A DNA stretch of 49,583 nucleotides from Dehalococcoidia bacterium (GTDB lineage Bacteria > Chloroflexota > Dehalococcoidia > Dehalococcoidales > BS750m-G39). The stretch spans positions 1 to 49,583 of the forward strand of contig JAUWIX010000007.1 in the NCBI GenBank assembly GCA_030608005.1, written 5' to 3'. Both the position numbers and the translations under genes were made by a program. The notes below the pieces were generated by a model that saw nothing but the letters and a program-made list of their open reading frames with translations, did no database searches and was not told the DNA's origin. Positions 35,016 to 42,822 of the stretch are shown piece by piece (position 1 is the first letter of the stretch; every line of letters begins with the position of its first letter).

Positions 35016-35528
35016 TCACCTTGGTGGTGTGGGCTCCACCTCTCTTGGATAACGCAAATCCACCACTATTCTTCGTTCCACCTCTCCATGGCTAATTTTT
35101 ACCGTGTACTGGGTACGTTCATCAACTCCAAAGCCAGCCTTTTCCAAATCCTGGGTTGATAGTGTCCACTCCACCATTGCCTTGTCAAATGGCCCTATAG
35201 ATTCTTCTTCGGAAAACAAATCAAGGACCTTTTCGTTCTCCTGCCACACCGATGCCTGAACAAGAGTGGAATAGGTAGAAAAGCGGCGATTATCAATTTC
35301 ATAACGGAAGAATACCTTCTGCCCCCATTCTGCTGATACTTGGTAAGTCATTTTGGCGGTTTCGGATGGTGGATACCGCAGCCAGTAATCAGCCTCTATT
35401 GTCTGTTCCCGTTCTCCGGCGGTTACATAAGTGGTATCATAGATACCCAGATAGCCATCAACAATAAATATGGCAATAAGAGCGGCAAAGCAAGCTATAG
35501 CTAAATATAAGAATAGATTTCTTCGCAT
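35016..35528 (-). CDS. Membrane-anchored hypothetical protein
   Basis: A 170-residue product with an uncleaved or signal-type N-terminal helix (about 5-25, LYLAIACFAALIAIFIVDG) and an extracytoplasmic beta-rich domain. The domain has repeated charged/aromatic strands such as ADYWLRYPP, KVFFRYEID and YTVKISHG. No family recognised. The frame opens earlier (35603), but ATG 35528 sits exactly 7 nt after a near-consensus -10 and starts at the membrane helix, so I use it. Confidence 0.65.
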   Translation of the reverse strand: MRRNLFLYLAIACFAALIAIFIVDGYLGIYDTTYVTAGEREQTIEADYWLRYPPSETAKMTYQVSAEWGQKVFFRYEIDNRRFSTYSTLVQASVWQENEKVLDLFSEEESIGPFDKAMVEWTLSTQDLEKAGFGVDERTQYTVKISHGEVERRIVVDLRYPREVEPTPPR

Positions 35529-35534
35529 TGTTAT

Positions 35535-35563
35535 ATTATATTGCAAAAGCAGATGAAAGACAA
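35535..35563 (-). promoter_or_regulatory. Promoter giving a leaderless transcript
   Basis: On the minus strand TTGTCT (35563-35558), 17-nt spacer, TATAAT (35540-35535), then six nucleotides and the ATG at 35528. Transcription would start on or within a base or two of the start codon. Confidence 0.6.
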
Positions 35564-35583
35564 TCGCCTTAGATTTTCTCCTT

Positions 35584-36123
35584 TCACTCCAACTCGGGCT
35601 CAATCAGACCGTAGTTGCCATCCTTCCGCCGATATAGCAGGTTAAGCTCCTCACTATCAGCATTAAAGAACAGGAAGAAATCATGCCCCAGAAGCTCCAT
35701 CTGGTCAATGGCTTCAGCCACTGACATTGGCTTAACGGCAAACCGTTTGACCTTAATTACCCTTCTGGGTGGTTGAGCTGCTTCCTCCATAAGTTCACTT
35801 CTGGCAAATGAGCTTCCCCTCCCCTTCTCATACAGCTTCCCCTTGTAGTGCTCAATTTGCCGATTCATAACCGCTGCTACCTTATTAATAGCCGTGAGCA
35901 GGTCTTCCCCCCTCTCCACACCTCTTAGCAATGTGCCATTGCTGTCTAGGGTTACCTGAACTACAAAGTGCTGCTGCGGAGACTTTGTCTTTTCTTCAGC
36001 AATTTCTACCTTGTACTCTACGATATTAGGCAGATGGCGACCGAGCTTGCTCAGCTTGCGCTCAATAAAGTGGCGCACTGTGGGTGTTAATTCTATGTTT
36101 TTGCCGGTTATCTGTAGCTCCAT
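35584..36123 (-). CDS. hpf: Ribosome hibernation promoting factor, long form
   Basis: A 179-residue protein. The N-terminal HPF/YfiA domain (1-100) has MELQITGKNIELT and EYKVEIAEEK; it binds the 30S A/P site. A basic linker follows. The C-terminal dimerisation domain (about 120-179) carries VIKVKRFAVKPMS and EAIDQMELLGHDFFLFFNA, the feature of the long form that joins two ribosomes into inactive 100S dimers in stationary phase. CAGGAG precedes ATG. Confidence 0.96.
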   Translation of the reverse strand: MELQITGKNIELTPTVRHFIERKLSKLGRHLPNIVEYKVEIAEEKTKSPQQHFVVQVTLDSNGTLLRGVERGEDLLTAINKVAAVMNRQIEHYKGKLYEKGRGSSFARSELMEEAAQPPRRVIKVKRFAVKPMSVAEAIDQMELLGHDFFLFFNADSEELNLLYRRKDGNYGLIEPELE

Positions 36124-36151
36124 CTGTTCACGCTCCTGATAGTGATTCTTT

Positions 36152-36862
36152 TTAAATCTCCCTAGCCACTACTAGCCCCCATACCGAGGCGGCTCCGGCT
36201 TCCTTTAGCGCCCTAGAACAGGCATCAAGGGTAGCCCCAGAGGTGGAGACATCGTCTATAAGCAAAACTTGCTTATCCTTTAGCCTGCGGTCTCGGCAGA
36301 AAAAGGCACTGGCTACGTTGCTACGCCGCTCATTTACTGTGGATGTTCTGGCCTGGGGAGGGGCGTAACGCTGTCGGATGAGGTAGTCATCTACTACCGG
36401 TAAATTGGTGAGCTTACCTAGCTCTTGAGCCAGCAAGCTGGATTGGTTGTAGCCGCGCTCCCTCAACCGTTTCTGGTGCAGTGGCACCGGCACCAGAACT
36501 TCCCCGGGCACAGGGTTGCTGGCGAGATAATCGTCGAGCAACTGGGCGAGGAGCACAGCCAGGGCTCTAAGGTTTCTATACTTTAGCTGATGAATAGCCT
36601 GTCGTATTACCCCATCAAATCGAAATGGGGAACGAATGCTATCAATCTCCGCTTGCCAGCCAATACAATTGGGACAGAGTATAGCGCTGGACTGAGGTCT
36701 ACCACACTTGGGACAAAGCGGGGGCATAATTCTGGGTAATGACTGGCGGCAGGATTGGCAAATAAAATCGCCTTCCCTTCCACAGCCAACACACCAGCGT
36801 GGAAACAAAAGGTCGAGTGCCATCCCCTTGAGTTTAGTTAACTGAGGAAGCACCTTTAGCAC
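36152..36862 (-). CDS. comF: ComF-family phosphoribosyltransferase-like protein
   Basis: A 236-residue protein. An N-terminal zinc ribbon, LFPRWCVGCGREGDFICQSC (split: WCVGCG and ICQSC) with further cysteines CPKCGRP and CPNC, is followed by a type I phosphoribosyltransferase fold. The PRPP loop is VLLIDDVSTSGATLDACSRAL, and VPVPLHQKRLRERGYNQS is the ComF signature. In competent bacteria ComF aids DNA uptake; the nucleotide substrate is unknown. The start is GTG 36862 or ATG 36823; neither has a convincing ribosome-binding site. Confidence 0.88.
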   Translation of the reverse strand: MLKVLPQLTKLKGMALDLLFPRWCVGCGREGDFICQSCRQSLPRIMPPLCPKCGRPQSSAILCPNCIGWQAEIDSIRSPFRFDGVIRQAIHQLKYRNLRALAVLLAQLLDDYLASNPVPGEVLVPVPLHQKRLRERGYNQSSLLAQELGKLTNLPVVDDYLIRQRYAPPQARTSTVNERRSNVASAFFCRDRRLKDKQVLLIDDVSTSGATLDACSRALKEAGAASVWGLVVAREI

Positions 36863-36897
36863 CTATAACTTAGAGCTTCAGGGTAACGACTAAGGTT

Positions 36898-37110
36898 CTA
36901 GCGGGAGCGGGGGCTATGTAGTGCCCCGCTGATAATGGGTTCGTTAATATAAACATCACCGTTCCTGATTTTCAGGTTGAAACCACAATCAGGATTGGTG
37001 CAAACCCATGCTTTGTAGTGAATGGCTGCCCCTTGACTGCCAAAGTCAGATAGGGGCACCAGGTCTCCAGTCTTGCACTTCTGACACTTGGGGAAATTGA
37101 ATTGTTCCAT
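36898..37110 (-). CDS. Small zinc-ribbon protein
   Basis: A 70-residue protein with two knuckles, CQKCKTGDLVPL and CTNPDCGF, giving four zinc-binding cysteines. The C-terminal INEPII and basic SPRSR end are not recognised. It has a strong AGGAGG ribosome-binding site and lies 43 bp downstream of thpR. The function is unknown; RNA or protein binding is possible. Confidence 0.65.
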   Translation of the reverse strand: MEQFNFPKCQKCKTGDLVPLSDFGSQGAAIHYKAWVCTNPDCGFNLKIRNGDVYINEPIISGALHSPRSR

Positions 37111-37153
37111 GAAGTCCTCCTCCCAACCAAAATTGAGTCTTTTGCAGTATACA

Positions 37154-37756
37154 CTATGCAGTGGTTGTTGACAAGGGCTTATTTAGTTCCACTGAGCCGA
37201 TTCGACTATAAATAGCGCCCTCCCTGGTTAGTTGGCTCCTCATCAGGCTGATAGCATCTACTTGGAAAGTATAGGCTGCCTCAAATCTGGTGTCAGCTAT
37301 AAGCTGCCCAAATCTCTGCCGCTCATCTGGTGAGGCTCGGTCACGAAGGCGGGCTAGGGTCAGATGGGGCGTGAACCGTCTCAGCTCGGGGGCAAAACCC
37401 AACCCAGCCAAATTGGACTCAATGCGTTGCTGGAGTTGGACTAGCTTATCCACTTCCCCACTCAGCCCCACCCAGGCTATCTGAACCCGCCTCAAATTGG
37501 GGAAAACTCCTAATTCCTTGACCTCCAGGTGGAAAGGTGATGCTCCCTGAACAGCCTCCCCCATTGCTCTGGTTATTTGGTCAATCCTATCCACGGCAAC
37601 ACTGCCCAAGAACTTTAGGGTCAGATGAATGCTATAGGGGTCAACCCACTTCACCCAAGGCTGGTTGCCTGATTTCAATTGAGCCTCAAGCTGGACGAGC
37701 CCTGTTTTTATCTCGTCAGGCAGCTCAATGGCAATAAAACAGCGGATTTGCTCCAT
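37154..37756 (-). CDS. thpR: RNA 2',3'-cyclic phosphodiesterase
   Basis: A 200-residue LigT/2H phosphoesterase. Two HxTx motifs, IHLTLKFLG (His44, Thr46) and PHLTLARLRD (about 127-136), form the active site, and the beginning RCFIAIELP is typical. The bacterial enzymes open 2',3'-cyclic phosphates of RNA, and in vitro form 2'-5' ligation products. Four bp separate it from the amidohydrolase upstream. Confidence 0.93.
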   Translation of the reverse strand: MEQIRCFIAIELPDEIKTGLVQLEAQLKSGNQPWVKWVDPYSIHLTLKFLGSVAVDRIDQITRAMGEAVQGASPFHLEVKELGVFPNLRRVQIAWVGLSGEVDKLVQLQQRIESNLAGLGFAPELRRFTPHLTLARLRDRASPDERQRFGQLIADTRFEAAYTFQVDAISLMRSQLTREGAIYSRIGSVELNKPLSTTTA

Positions 37757-37759
37757 AAT

Positions 37760-38611
37760 TTATGGCTCGCCTTCAATACTAAGGAGCCTCTGGGCATTAC
37801 CTGATACAATGAGGCTCTCTGTTTCTTCAGGCAAGCCCAGTGCTTTTATCTCTTCTAGCAACCGACTCTGTGTCAGCAGGGGATAGTCGCTGCCGAAGAG
37901 AATCTTATCTGCGCCCACAAGCTGGATAACCTGATTATATACCTGAGGAGTATAGAGAAAGGGCGAAGCAGCGGTATCAAAATAGACATTGCTCATTGCC
38001 TTTTTGACCTCGGGCATCAAGGCATAGAAGGGTAGACCGCCTCCCCAGTGGGCACAGACTATGGTTAAATCGGGGAAGCTGGTAATAAATGGGTAGAGTA
38101 TATCTGGGGTGATACCCCCTTTCCCTGGATAGTCGTGACCTACAGGTTCAGAGGCGTGGGTAAGCAGAATTAGCTTGTGCTTCCTCAATACCTCAACCAA
38201 GGGCTCCATCACTACCTCATCGCCGAGGTCAAATAGTTGCATATCCGGTCTCATCTCGCCAACCCCTCTTATTCCCGCTTTGGCACAGCGCTCAACTTCA
38301 GCTATAGCTGCTTTGGGCGACTGCGGCTGAACAGCACAGAAGCCCACAAGCCTCTGGGGATAACGGGATACTGACTCTATGATGTAATCGTTGGTTTCAA
38401 CGCACAGCTCGTGGGTAGTCCAGCCGATATTGAGGATAACCGAGATGTCAACCCCATCTCTATCCATACTGGCGATGAGCTCATCAGCAGTAGCCATTTT
38501 GGCATCCTTGTTAGAGTAGAGGATAGCGAAACATGGGTCACGCTCAATATACTTACTGCGGTTTTTCTTTATTTGGGGTGGAAATACATGGGTGTGAAAG
38601 TCGATAATCAT
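37760..38611 (-). CDS. Amidohydrolase-2 family metal-dependent hydrolase
   Basis: A 283-residue TIM-barrel amidohydrolase. IDFHTHVFPP gives the first metal histidines, LLTHASEP and CAHWGGG the next, and LFGSDYPLL the catalytic aspartate. Members of the family include decarboxylases of aromatic acids and lactonases; the substrate is unknown. The first possible start is GTG 38614, but ATG 38611 lies 6 nt after an extended -10 element, without a ribosome-binding site, so I choose it as a leaderless start. Confidence 0.85.
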   Translation of the reverse strand: MIIDFHTHVFPPQIKKNRSKYIERDPCFAILYSNKDAKMATADELIASMDRDGVDISVILNIGWTTHELCVETNDYIIESVSRYPQRLVGFCAVQPQSPKAAIAEVERCAKAGIRGVGEMRPDMQLFDLGDEVVMEPLVEVLRKHKLILLTHASEPVGHDYPGKGGITPDILYPFITSFPDLTIVCAHWGGGLPFYALMPEVKKAMSNVYFDTAASPFLYTPQVYNQVIQLVGADKILFGSDYPLLTQSRLLEEIKALGLPEETESLIVSGNAQRLLSIEGEP

Positions 38612-38617
38612 CACCAG

Positions 38618-38647
38618 ATTATAGCAGAACCCCTTAGATTACTTCAA
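38618..38647 (-). promoter_or_regulatory. Promoter with start codon at the transcription start
   Basis: Minus strand TTGAAG (38647-38642), 18-nt spacer, TGC-TATAAT (TATAAT 38623-38618), six nucleotides, ATG 38611. It resembles the other start-proximal promoters in the window. Confidence 0.6.
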
Positions 38648-38664
38648 GCTAGGTGAGGGCTCAC

Positions 38665-39306
38665 TCAGGTAGGTCGCTGTTCTGGTTTTTCCTCAGCCAC
38701 TTCTTCAGCCGCTGCTTCAGCCTCAGCCGCCACCTCTTCCACCTCCACACGCGCCTCGCTGACCTTCACCACCATTTGGTCGTGGTCAGTAATAAGGGTA
38801 ATATCGGGGCTAATGGCGATGTCTCTGACATAGATTGCCTGTCCTGCCTCCTCAAGTTGGCTCAGGTCAACCTCAATCTGAGGCGGGAGCTTATCAGGCA
38901 GGCATTCCATACTCAAGCTGGTGAGGCTGTGAGTCAGGGTGCGCCCAGTTTCTTTCATTGCCGGCGCTTCACCAACCAGGATAATAGGAACATCCGCCCT
39001 TATCTTCTCTGTCTTTCTCACCTGATAGAAGTCAACATGAAGCAGTTCTCTGCTGCACACATCCCTCTGGATTTCCTTGATGAACACACTTCTGGGTTGT
39101 TTATCCTCTTCAATGCCAAGAGCGATAAGCCTGGTCATTCCTGCCCGGGCTATAATCTGCTGAAGCTTAGCCGTATCACACTGTAGGGCTAGGGACTCAA
39201 GACCGTGCCCAAAAAGGTGAGTCGGGGTGATGCCCTGACGGCGCAGAAATCTCGTTTTCTTACCTAGTATGTCTCTTTTGCTAGTCTGCAGTGTTAAATC
39301 TTCCAT
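38665..39306 (-). CDS. rplY: 50S ribosomal protein L25, Ctc type
   Basis: A 213-residue L25/Ctc protein that binds 5S rRNA. The N-terminal L25 domain (1-95) has LGKKTRFLRRQG and LHVDFYQVR, and the C-terminal TL5 beta domain (about 100-190) ends in DITLITDHDQMVVKV. A Glu/Ala-rich tail of about 25 residues closes it. The long two-domain form is the general-stress Ctc type. Strong GAGGAGG ribosome-binding site. An antisense reading frame over it is a shadow. Confidence 0.94.
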   Translation of the reverse strand: MEDLTLQTSKRDILGKKTRFLRRQGITPTHLFGHGLESLALQCDTAKLQQIIARAGMTRLIALGIEEDKQPRSVFIKEIQRDVCSRELLHVDFYQVRKTEKIRADVPIILVGEAPAMKETGRTLTHSLTSLSMECLPDKLPPQIEVDLSQLEEAGQAIYVRDIAISPDITLITDHDQMVVKVSEARVEVEEVAAEAEAAAEEVAEEKPEQRPT

Positions 39307-39371
39307 CTATCTCCTCCTCTACCACTGTTAATTAAAGCAGAGGCAGAGATAAAAATCAAACTTTTTAGTTG

Positions 39372-39642
39372 TCTTACTTCTCCCCCTTTAAACATATCTT
39401 TTTCTTCCCACCCGCCCACCCTATAGAGGCTTCGCCTCTAAAACTCTCCAGCCCCCACCCCCTTTAGATTTTTGATTAAGGAAGCCCCCTGTTTTTATTT
39501 CTCCCCCTCCTTTGAAAAGGACTAACCTAACGGGGTGTTTAAGAGGGGCTGATGCCCCTCTTCTAAAAATTCTTCCCCCTCCCTTGTAAGGGAGGGGGAA
39601 GAAGGGGGAGGGTTGCTAAGTAAATGTCTAAGGGGGTGAGGT
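39372..39642. repeat. Composite interspersed repeat, copy F
   Basis: The 411-bp gap before the transketolase genes is filled by repeat modules. A tail in minus orientation (CCCACCCCCTTTAGATTTTTG, 39456-39476, matching the tail of copy B) and one in plus orientation (GCTAAGTAAATGTCTAAG, then GGGGGTGAGGT, to 39642) face each other about 190 bp apart. Between them is the AGAGGGGCTGATGCCCCTCTT palindrome. Upstream lies a GAGGCTTCGCCTC palindrome in a second module. Confidence 0.75.
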
Positions 39643-39666
39643 TAATAAATACCCTCGTTTAAAATC

Positions 39667-39695
39667 TAGACCTAGGTCTAAGAGTGTAGTATAAT
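39667..39695 (+). promoter_or_regulatory. Transketolase promoter overlapped by a palindromic operator candidate
   Basis: TATAAT at 39690-39695 with a possible -35 TAGACC at 39667-39672 (spacer 17). The -35 is inside a perfect 14-bp palindrome, TAGACCTAGGTCTA (39667-39680). A dimeric repressor bound there would block the polymerase. Confidence 0.5.
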
Positions 39696-39717
39696 TAAGC
39701 AAACGCAGGGGGTGGTA

Positions 39718-40620
39718 ATGTCGCTGCCTGAAGAGGGTAATCTACCATCAATCTCCGACAGTGTGACAACCTCGGCTAATAGTGTAGACGCCGAGGTTTT
39801 TTCATCGTCAGCATCGGAAGCTGAAATGGAGGCTATTGCTAAAAGGCTTCGTCGCTACATCATCACTATGACAGGAAAGGCTGGTAGCGGTCACCCCGGT
39901 GGTTCCCTTTCGGCAGTGGAGATTTTAACCACCCTCTATTTGAGAGTGCTACGACATAAGCCCTCAGACCCTCAGTGGGCGGATAGGGACAGGTTCATCC
40001 TCAGCAAGGGGCATGCTGCCCCTCTGCTCTATGCTACCCTGGCTGAGTGCGGCTACTTCCCGGTGGGTGAGCTACTTACGTTGAGGCAGATGGATAGTCG
40101 CCTCCAGGGTCATACTGATAGAACGGTTACCCCAGGGGTGGAGATGTCAGCCGGCGCTCTGGGACAGGGATTATCCTTTGCCCTTGGCGTGGCTTTGGCT
40201 GGTCGGCTTAATTCGCAACATTACCGGGTATATGTTCTACTGGGGGACGGGGAGTGTGATGAGGGGCAGGTGTGGGAAGGGGCTATGGCTGCTGCTCACT
40301 TCAAGGTGGACAACCTGGTGGCTATAGTGGACAACAATGGTCAGCAAATAGATGGCTGGAACCGCGATGTTATGAACCTTGACCCCTTCCCTATGAAGTG
40401 GCAAGCCTTCGGCTGGCATGTTGCTGAGGTTGATGGTCATGACCTGGCTCAGCTTATCCAAACCTTTGACCAGGCAAAGCTAGTAAAAGGGCAACCAACG
40501 GTCATCATTGCCCATACTATAAAGGGCAAGGGAGTCAGTTTTATGGAGAATAATCCCGATTTTCACGGCAAAGCACCTAATGCTGAGGAAGTAAAGATAG
40601 CACTTAAGGAGCTGGAGTAG
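39718..40620 (+). CDS. Transketolase, N-terminal (TPP-binding) subunit
   Basis: A 300-residue subunit of a split transketolase. The TPP/Mg site is GDGECDEGQVWEGAMAAAH (split: GDGECDEGQVWEG) and VDNNGQQIDG; KAGSGHPGGSLSAVEIL and SKGHAAPLLYATLA are substrate-channel motifs. It transfers two-carbon units in the non-oxidative pentose phosphate pathway. The first 30 residues (Ser/Glu-rich) are an extension absent from most relatives; an internal ATG before EAIAKRLRRYI could be the true start, though AGGGGG sits well before ATG 39718. The partner follows 2 bp later. Confidence 0.92.
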   Translation: MSLPEEGNLPSISDSVTTSANSVDAEVFSSSASEAEMEAIAKRLRRYIITMTGKAGSGHPGGSLSAVEILTTLYLRVLRHKPSDPQWADRDRFILSKGHAAPLLYATLAECGYFPVGELLTLRQMDSRLQGHTDRTVTPGVEMSAGALGQGLSFALGVALAGRLNSQHYRVYVLLGDGECDEGQVWEGAMAAAHFKVDNLVAIVDNNGQQIDGWNRDVMNLDPFPMKWQAFGWHVAEVDGHDLAQLIQTFDQAKLVKGQPTVIIAHTIKGKGVSFMENNPDFHGKAPNAEEVKIALKELE

Positions 40621-40622
40621 AG

Positions 40623-41561
40623 ATGTCTCAGGAGGTTTCCCTGAGAGAAACCTACGGTCAAACCCTGGTTGAGTTGGGCAGAGAGAACCCAGATATTGTG
40701 GTGCTGGATGCCGACCTGTCTCGGTCGACAATGACCAAGTTTTTTGCCCGTGAATTCCCAGGCCGCTTCTTTGACTGTGGTATCGCCGAGCAGAATATGG
40801 TTGGCATTGCTGCTGGGCTAGCTGCCTCGGGCAAGCTCCCCTTTGTCAGCACCTTTGCCGTTTTTGCCCCTGGTCATTGCTTTGACCAGATTCGCATGTC
40901 TATAGCTCAGCCCAAGCTCAATGTTAAGCTGGTGACTACCCACAGTGGTATCAGTGTTGGCGAGGATGGCACCTCCCACCACTCTATTGAAGACTTGGCT
41001 TTGATTGGCTCCCTGCCTGGCTTTACTGTCATCGTTCCTGCTGATGCCATTGAAACCGCCCAAGCAGTAAGGGTGGCTGCTGCCTGCTACGGACCATTCT
41101 ACATCAGGCTGTGCCGTCCCAAACTACCTCTGGTCTATACCGAGGACTACCGTTTTAACCTTGGGAAGGCGGTAACCATGAGGCAGGGTAATGATGCCAC
41201 TATAATAGCTATCGGAATTATGGTGATAGCGGCGCTGGAAGCTGCCGAAAACCTGAAGCGGGAAGGCATAGACTGCCGGGTACTAAATATATCCACCCTT
41301 AAGCCCATTGATGAGGCGGCTATTATTGAGGCTGCTGCTGAAACCGGGGCTATTATTACCGCTGAGGAGCACCTGGAGCACGGTGGCTTGGGCAGTATCG
41401 TGGCTCAGGTGCTTGCCAGGCACCAGCCGGTGCCGATGGAGTTTGTGGCGATTAAAGATACCTATGCCAAATCAGGTAATGCCAGCGAACTTCTTGAGAG
41501 GTATGGTCTTACCGCTAAAGATATTGAGCAGGGTGTAAGGTCAGCGATAGCAAGGAAGTGA
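40623..41561 (+). CDS. Transketolase, C-terminal subunit
   Basis: A 312-residue partner with the pyrimidine-binding domain (DCGIAEQNMVGIAAGLA contains the catalytic glutamate) and the C-terminal transketolase domain (about 190-312, with TAEEHLEHGGLGSIVAQ). THSGISVGEDGTSHHSIEDLALIG (split: SVGEDGTSHHSIEDLAL) supplies catalytic histidines. Split enzymes of this type are common in archaea and many anaerobes. ATG follows the upstream TAG by 2 bp. Confidence 0.94.
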   Translation: MSQEVSLRETYGQTLVELGRENPDIVVLDADLSRSTMTKFFAREFPGRFFDCGIAEQNMVGIAAGLAASGKLPFVSTFAVFAPGHCFDQIRMSIAQPKLNVKLVTTHSGISVGEDGTSHHSIEDLALIGSLPGFTVIVPADAIETAQAVRVAAACYGPFYIRLCRPKLPLVYTEDYRFNLGKAVTMRQGNDATIIAIGIMVIAALEAAENLKREGIDCRVLNISTLKPIDEAAIIEAAAETGAIITAEEHLEHGGLGSIVAQVLARHQPVPMEFVAIKDTYAKSGNASELLERYGLTAKDIEQGVRSAIARK

Positions 41562-41578
41562 CTAAGCTCTTCCTGTCC

Positions 41579-42139
41579 CTAGGCATTAACCAGTCGCCTC
41601 GTCCTGAGGAAATGAGTAAAGCCTATCAGACAGGGCAGGGCAATGCCGTAAGCAGTAAGCATTCCGGGAACTCCAAGCCACCAGCATGCCAGTGGTAGAG
41701 GGATAAACAGAACGCAACTGGCTAGAATTACATTCCGAAAGATAAATAGGGCTAATAGCGCTGGGGTAGCTAAGATTAGCATTGGCTGAGTGATTGTAGT
41801 CAGTAGCACACCAATGGTGGTGCTCTCCCCCCGACCTCCCCTGAAACCAATGAAGATTGGCCAGTTGTGACCGGCGACTGCGGCTGCTCCGGTAAGCAGA
41901 ACTATTGGCTGGGGGAGATTGGCTGCCTGGGCAATAAGAACAGCCAGTGCCCCCTTCCCGGCATCAACAATACCTACCGCCACCCCCACCTTGGCCCCTA
42001 ATTGATGGAAGGCATTAGCGGCACCCATGTTCTCATCCCCAACCTGCCGAATGTCAACACCCTTCAAAACATGCCCAGCAATATAGGCGGTAGGGATGGA
42101 GCCGAGAAGGTAACCCAATATTACTATTAACCAGGGCAT
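41579..42139 (-). CDS. PlsY-like glycerol-3-phosphate acyltransferase, second copy
   Basis: A 186-residue PlsY homologue of ordinary length. Motif 1 GSIPTAYIAGH and motif 3 GHNWPIFIGFRGGRG are kept, but motif 2, normally GSGNxGATN, reads GDENMGAAN. In PlsY that loop belongs to the active site, so activity or specificity may differ from that of the copy at 16859-17560. It lies between a transketolase and a tRNA gene, not in a lipid operon. Confidence 0.82.
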   Translation of the reverse strand: MPWLIVILGYLLGSIPTAYIAGHVLKGVDIRQVGDENMGAANAFHQLGAKVGVAVGIVDAGKGALAVLIAQAANLPQPIVLLTGAAAVAGHNWPIFIGFRGGRGESTTIGVLLTTITQPMLILATPALLALFIFRNVILASCVLFIPLPLACWWLGVPGMLTAYGIALPCLIGFTHFLRTRRLVNA

Positions 42140-42153
42140 ATTTGCTCTCTAAT

Positions 42154-42238
42154 TGGTGCCGAGGGTGGGACTCGAACCCACAAGGATTACTCCGCCGGAT
42201 TTTAAGTCCGGTGCGTCTGCCAATTCCGCCACCCCGGC
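42154..42238 (-). tRNA. tRNA-Leu (TAA)
   Basis: 85 nt with CCA encoded. Anticodon loop CTTAAAA is closed by a CCGGA/TCCGG stem, with the long variable arm typical of leucine tRNAs and the TTCGAGT loop. Acceptor GCCGGGG pairs with CCTCGGC through one G-U. Confidence 0.96.
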
Positions 42239-42345
42239 TGCTAACAGAGGTTATTTTACCGCTTTTGGTGGGGGGGGTTCAAGCTAGAATATGGAGAGAA
42301 TGGTGGTATAATACAAGTAACCATGAAAACATACGGCGGTAAAAA

Positions 42346-42822
42346 GTGATTGATGCAATAATTGGTGGTGCTATTGCAGCCGTTATAGGCGCGTTAGCAG
42401 GGGTGGGCACATCCTTATTGCTTAACTATCTGAACGAGAAAAAAGAGCAAGCCCTAATAGTTAATGACCTTCTCGTTGAGATAGAGGCGAACTTGAAAAT
42501 CTGCCATAGCCCAGCGAGTGCCAAAATGTGGTGGATGGTCAAATTCAAAACAGAGGCATATAACAGCTACAAAGGGAAAATTACTTTTCTCCCTGAGGAG
42601 GTTCGTAATACCTTAAGCGACATAGTGCATACGGTAGAAGGAGTTAACACAGCCATAGAAGTTCAGAGATGGCGCTCTGGTTCTGGGGTAGCTAAGCCAC
42701 AGGAATATCGCCCAATCAAACACCCTGACTACTTGGAGCAGCGGCTCACATTTTGCCGAAATGAACTACAAAACTGGCAAAAGCAACATACCTCAAAAAA
42801 AGAAATCAGGAGGGTGGGATGA
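42346..42822 (+). CDS. Membrane-anchored hypothetical protein A between tRNA genes
   Basis: A 158-residue product. A Gly/Ala-rich membrane helix (about 4-28) is followed by a soluble, mostly helical region: NEKKEQALIVNDLLVEIEAN, then LPEEVRNTLSDIVHTVEGV and a basic C terminus. No known family is recognised. GTG 42346 follows AAAAA without a good ribosome-binding site. The two genes of this islet are visibly more AT-rich than their surroundings. The stop overlaps the start of the next gene (ATGA). Confidence 0.6.
   Translation: MIDAIIGGAIAAVIGALAGVGTSLLLNYLNEKKEQALIVNDLLVEIEANLKICHSPASAKMWWMVKFKTEAYNSYKGKITFLPEEVRNTLSDIVHTVEGVNTAIEVQRWRSGSGVAKPQEYRPIKHPDYLEQRLTFCRNELQNWQKQHTSKKEIRRVG

Noticed and set aside
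38653-39186. 177-codon plus-strand frame opposite rplY
   Set aside because: Shadow frame; the minus-strand L25/Ctc motifs are unambiguous.
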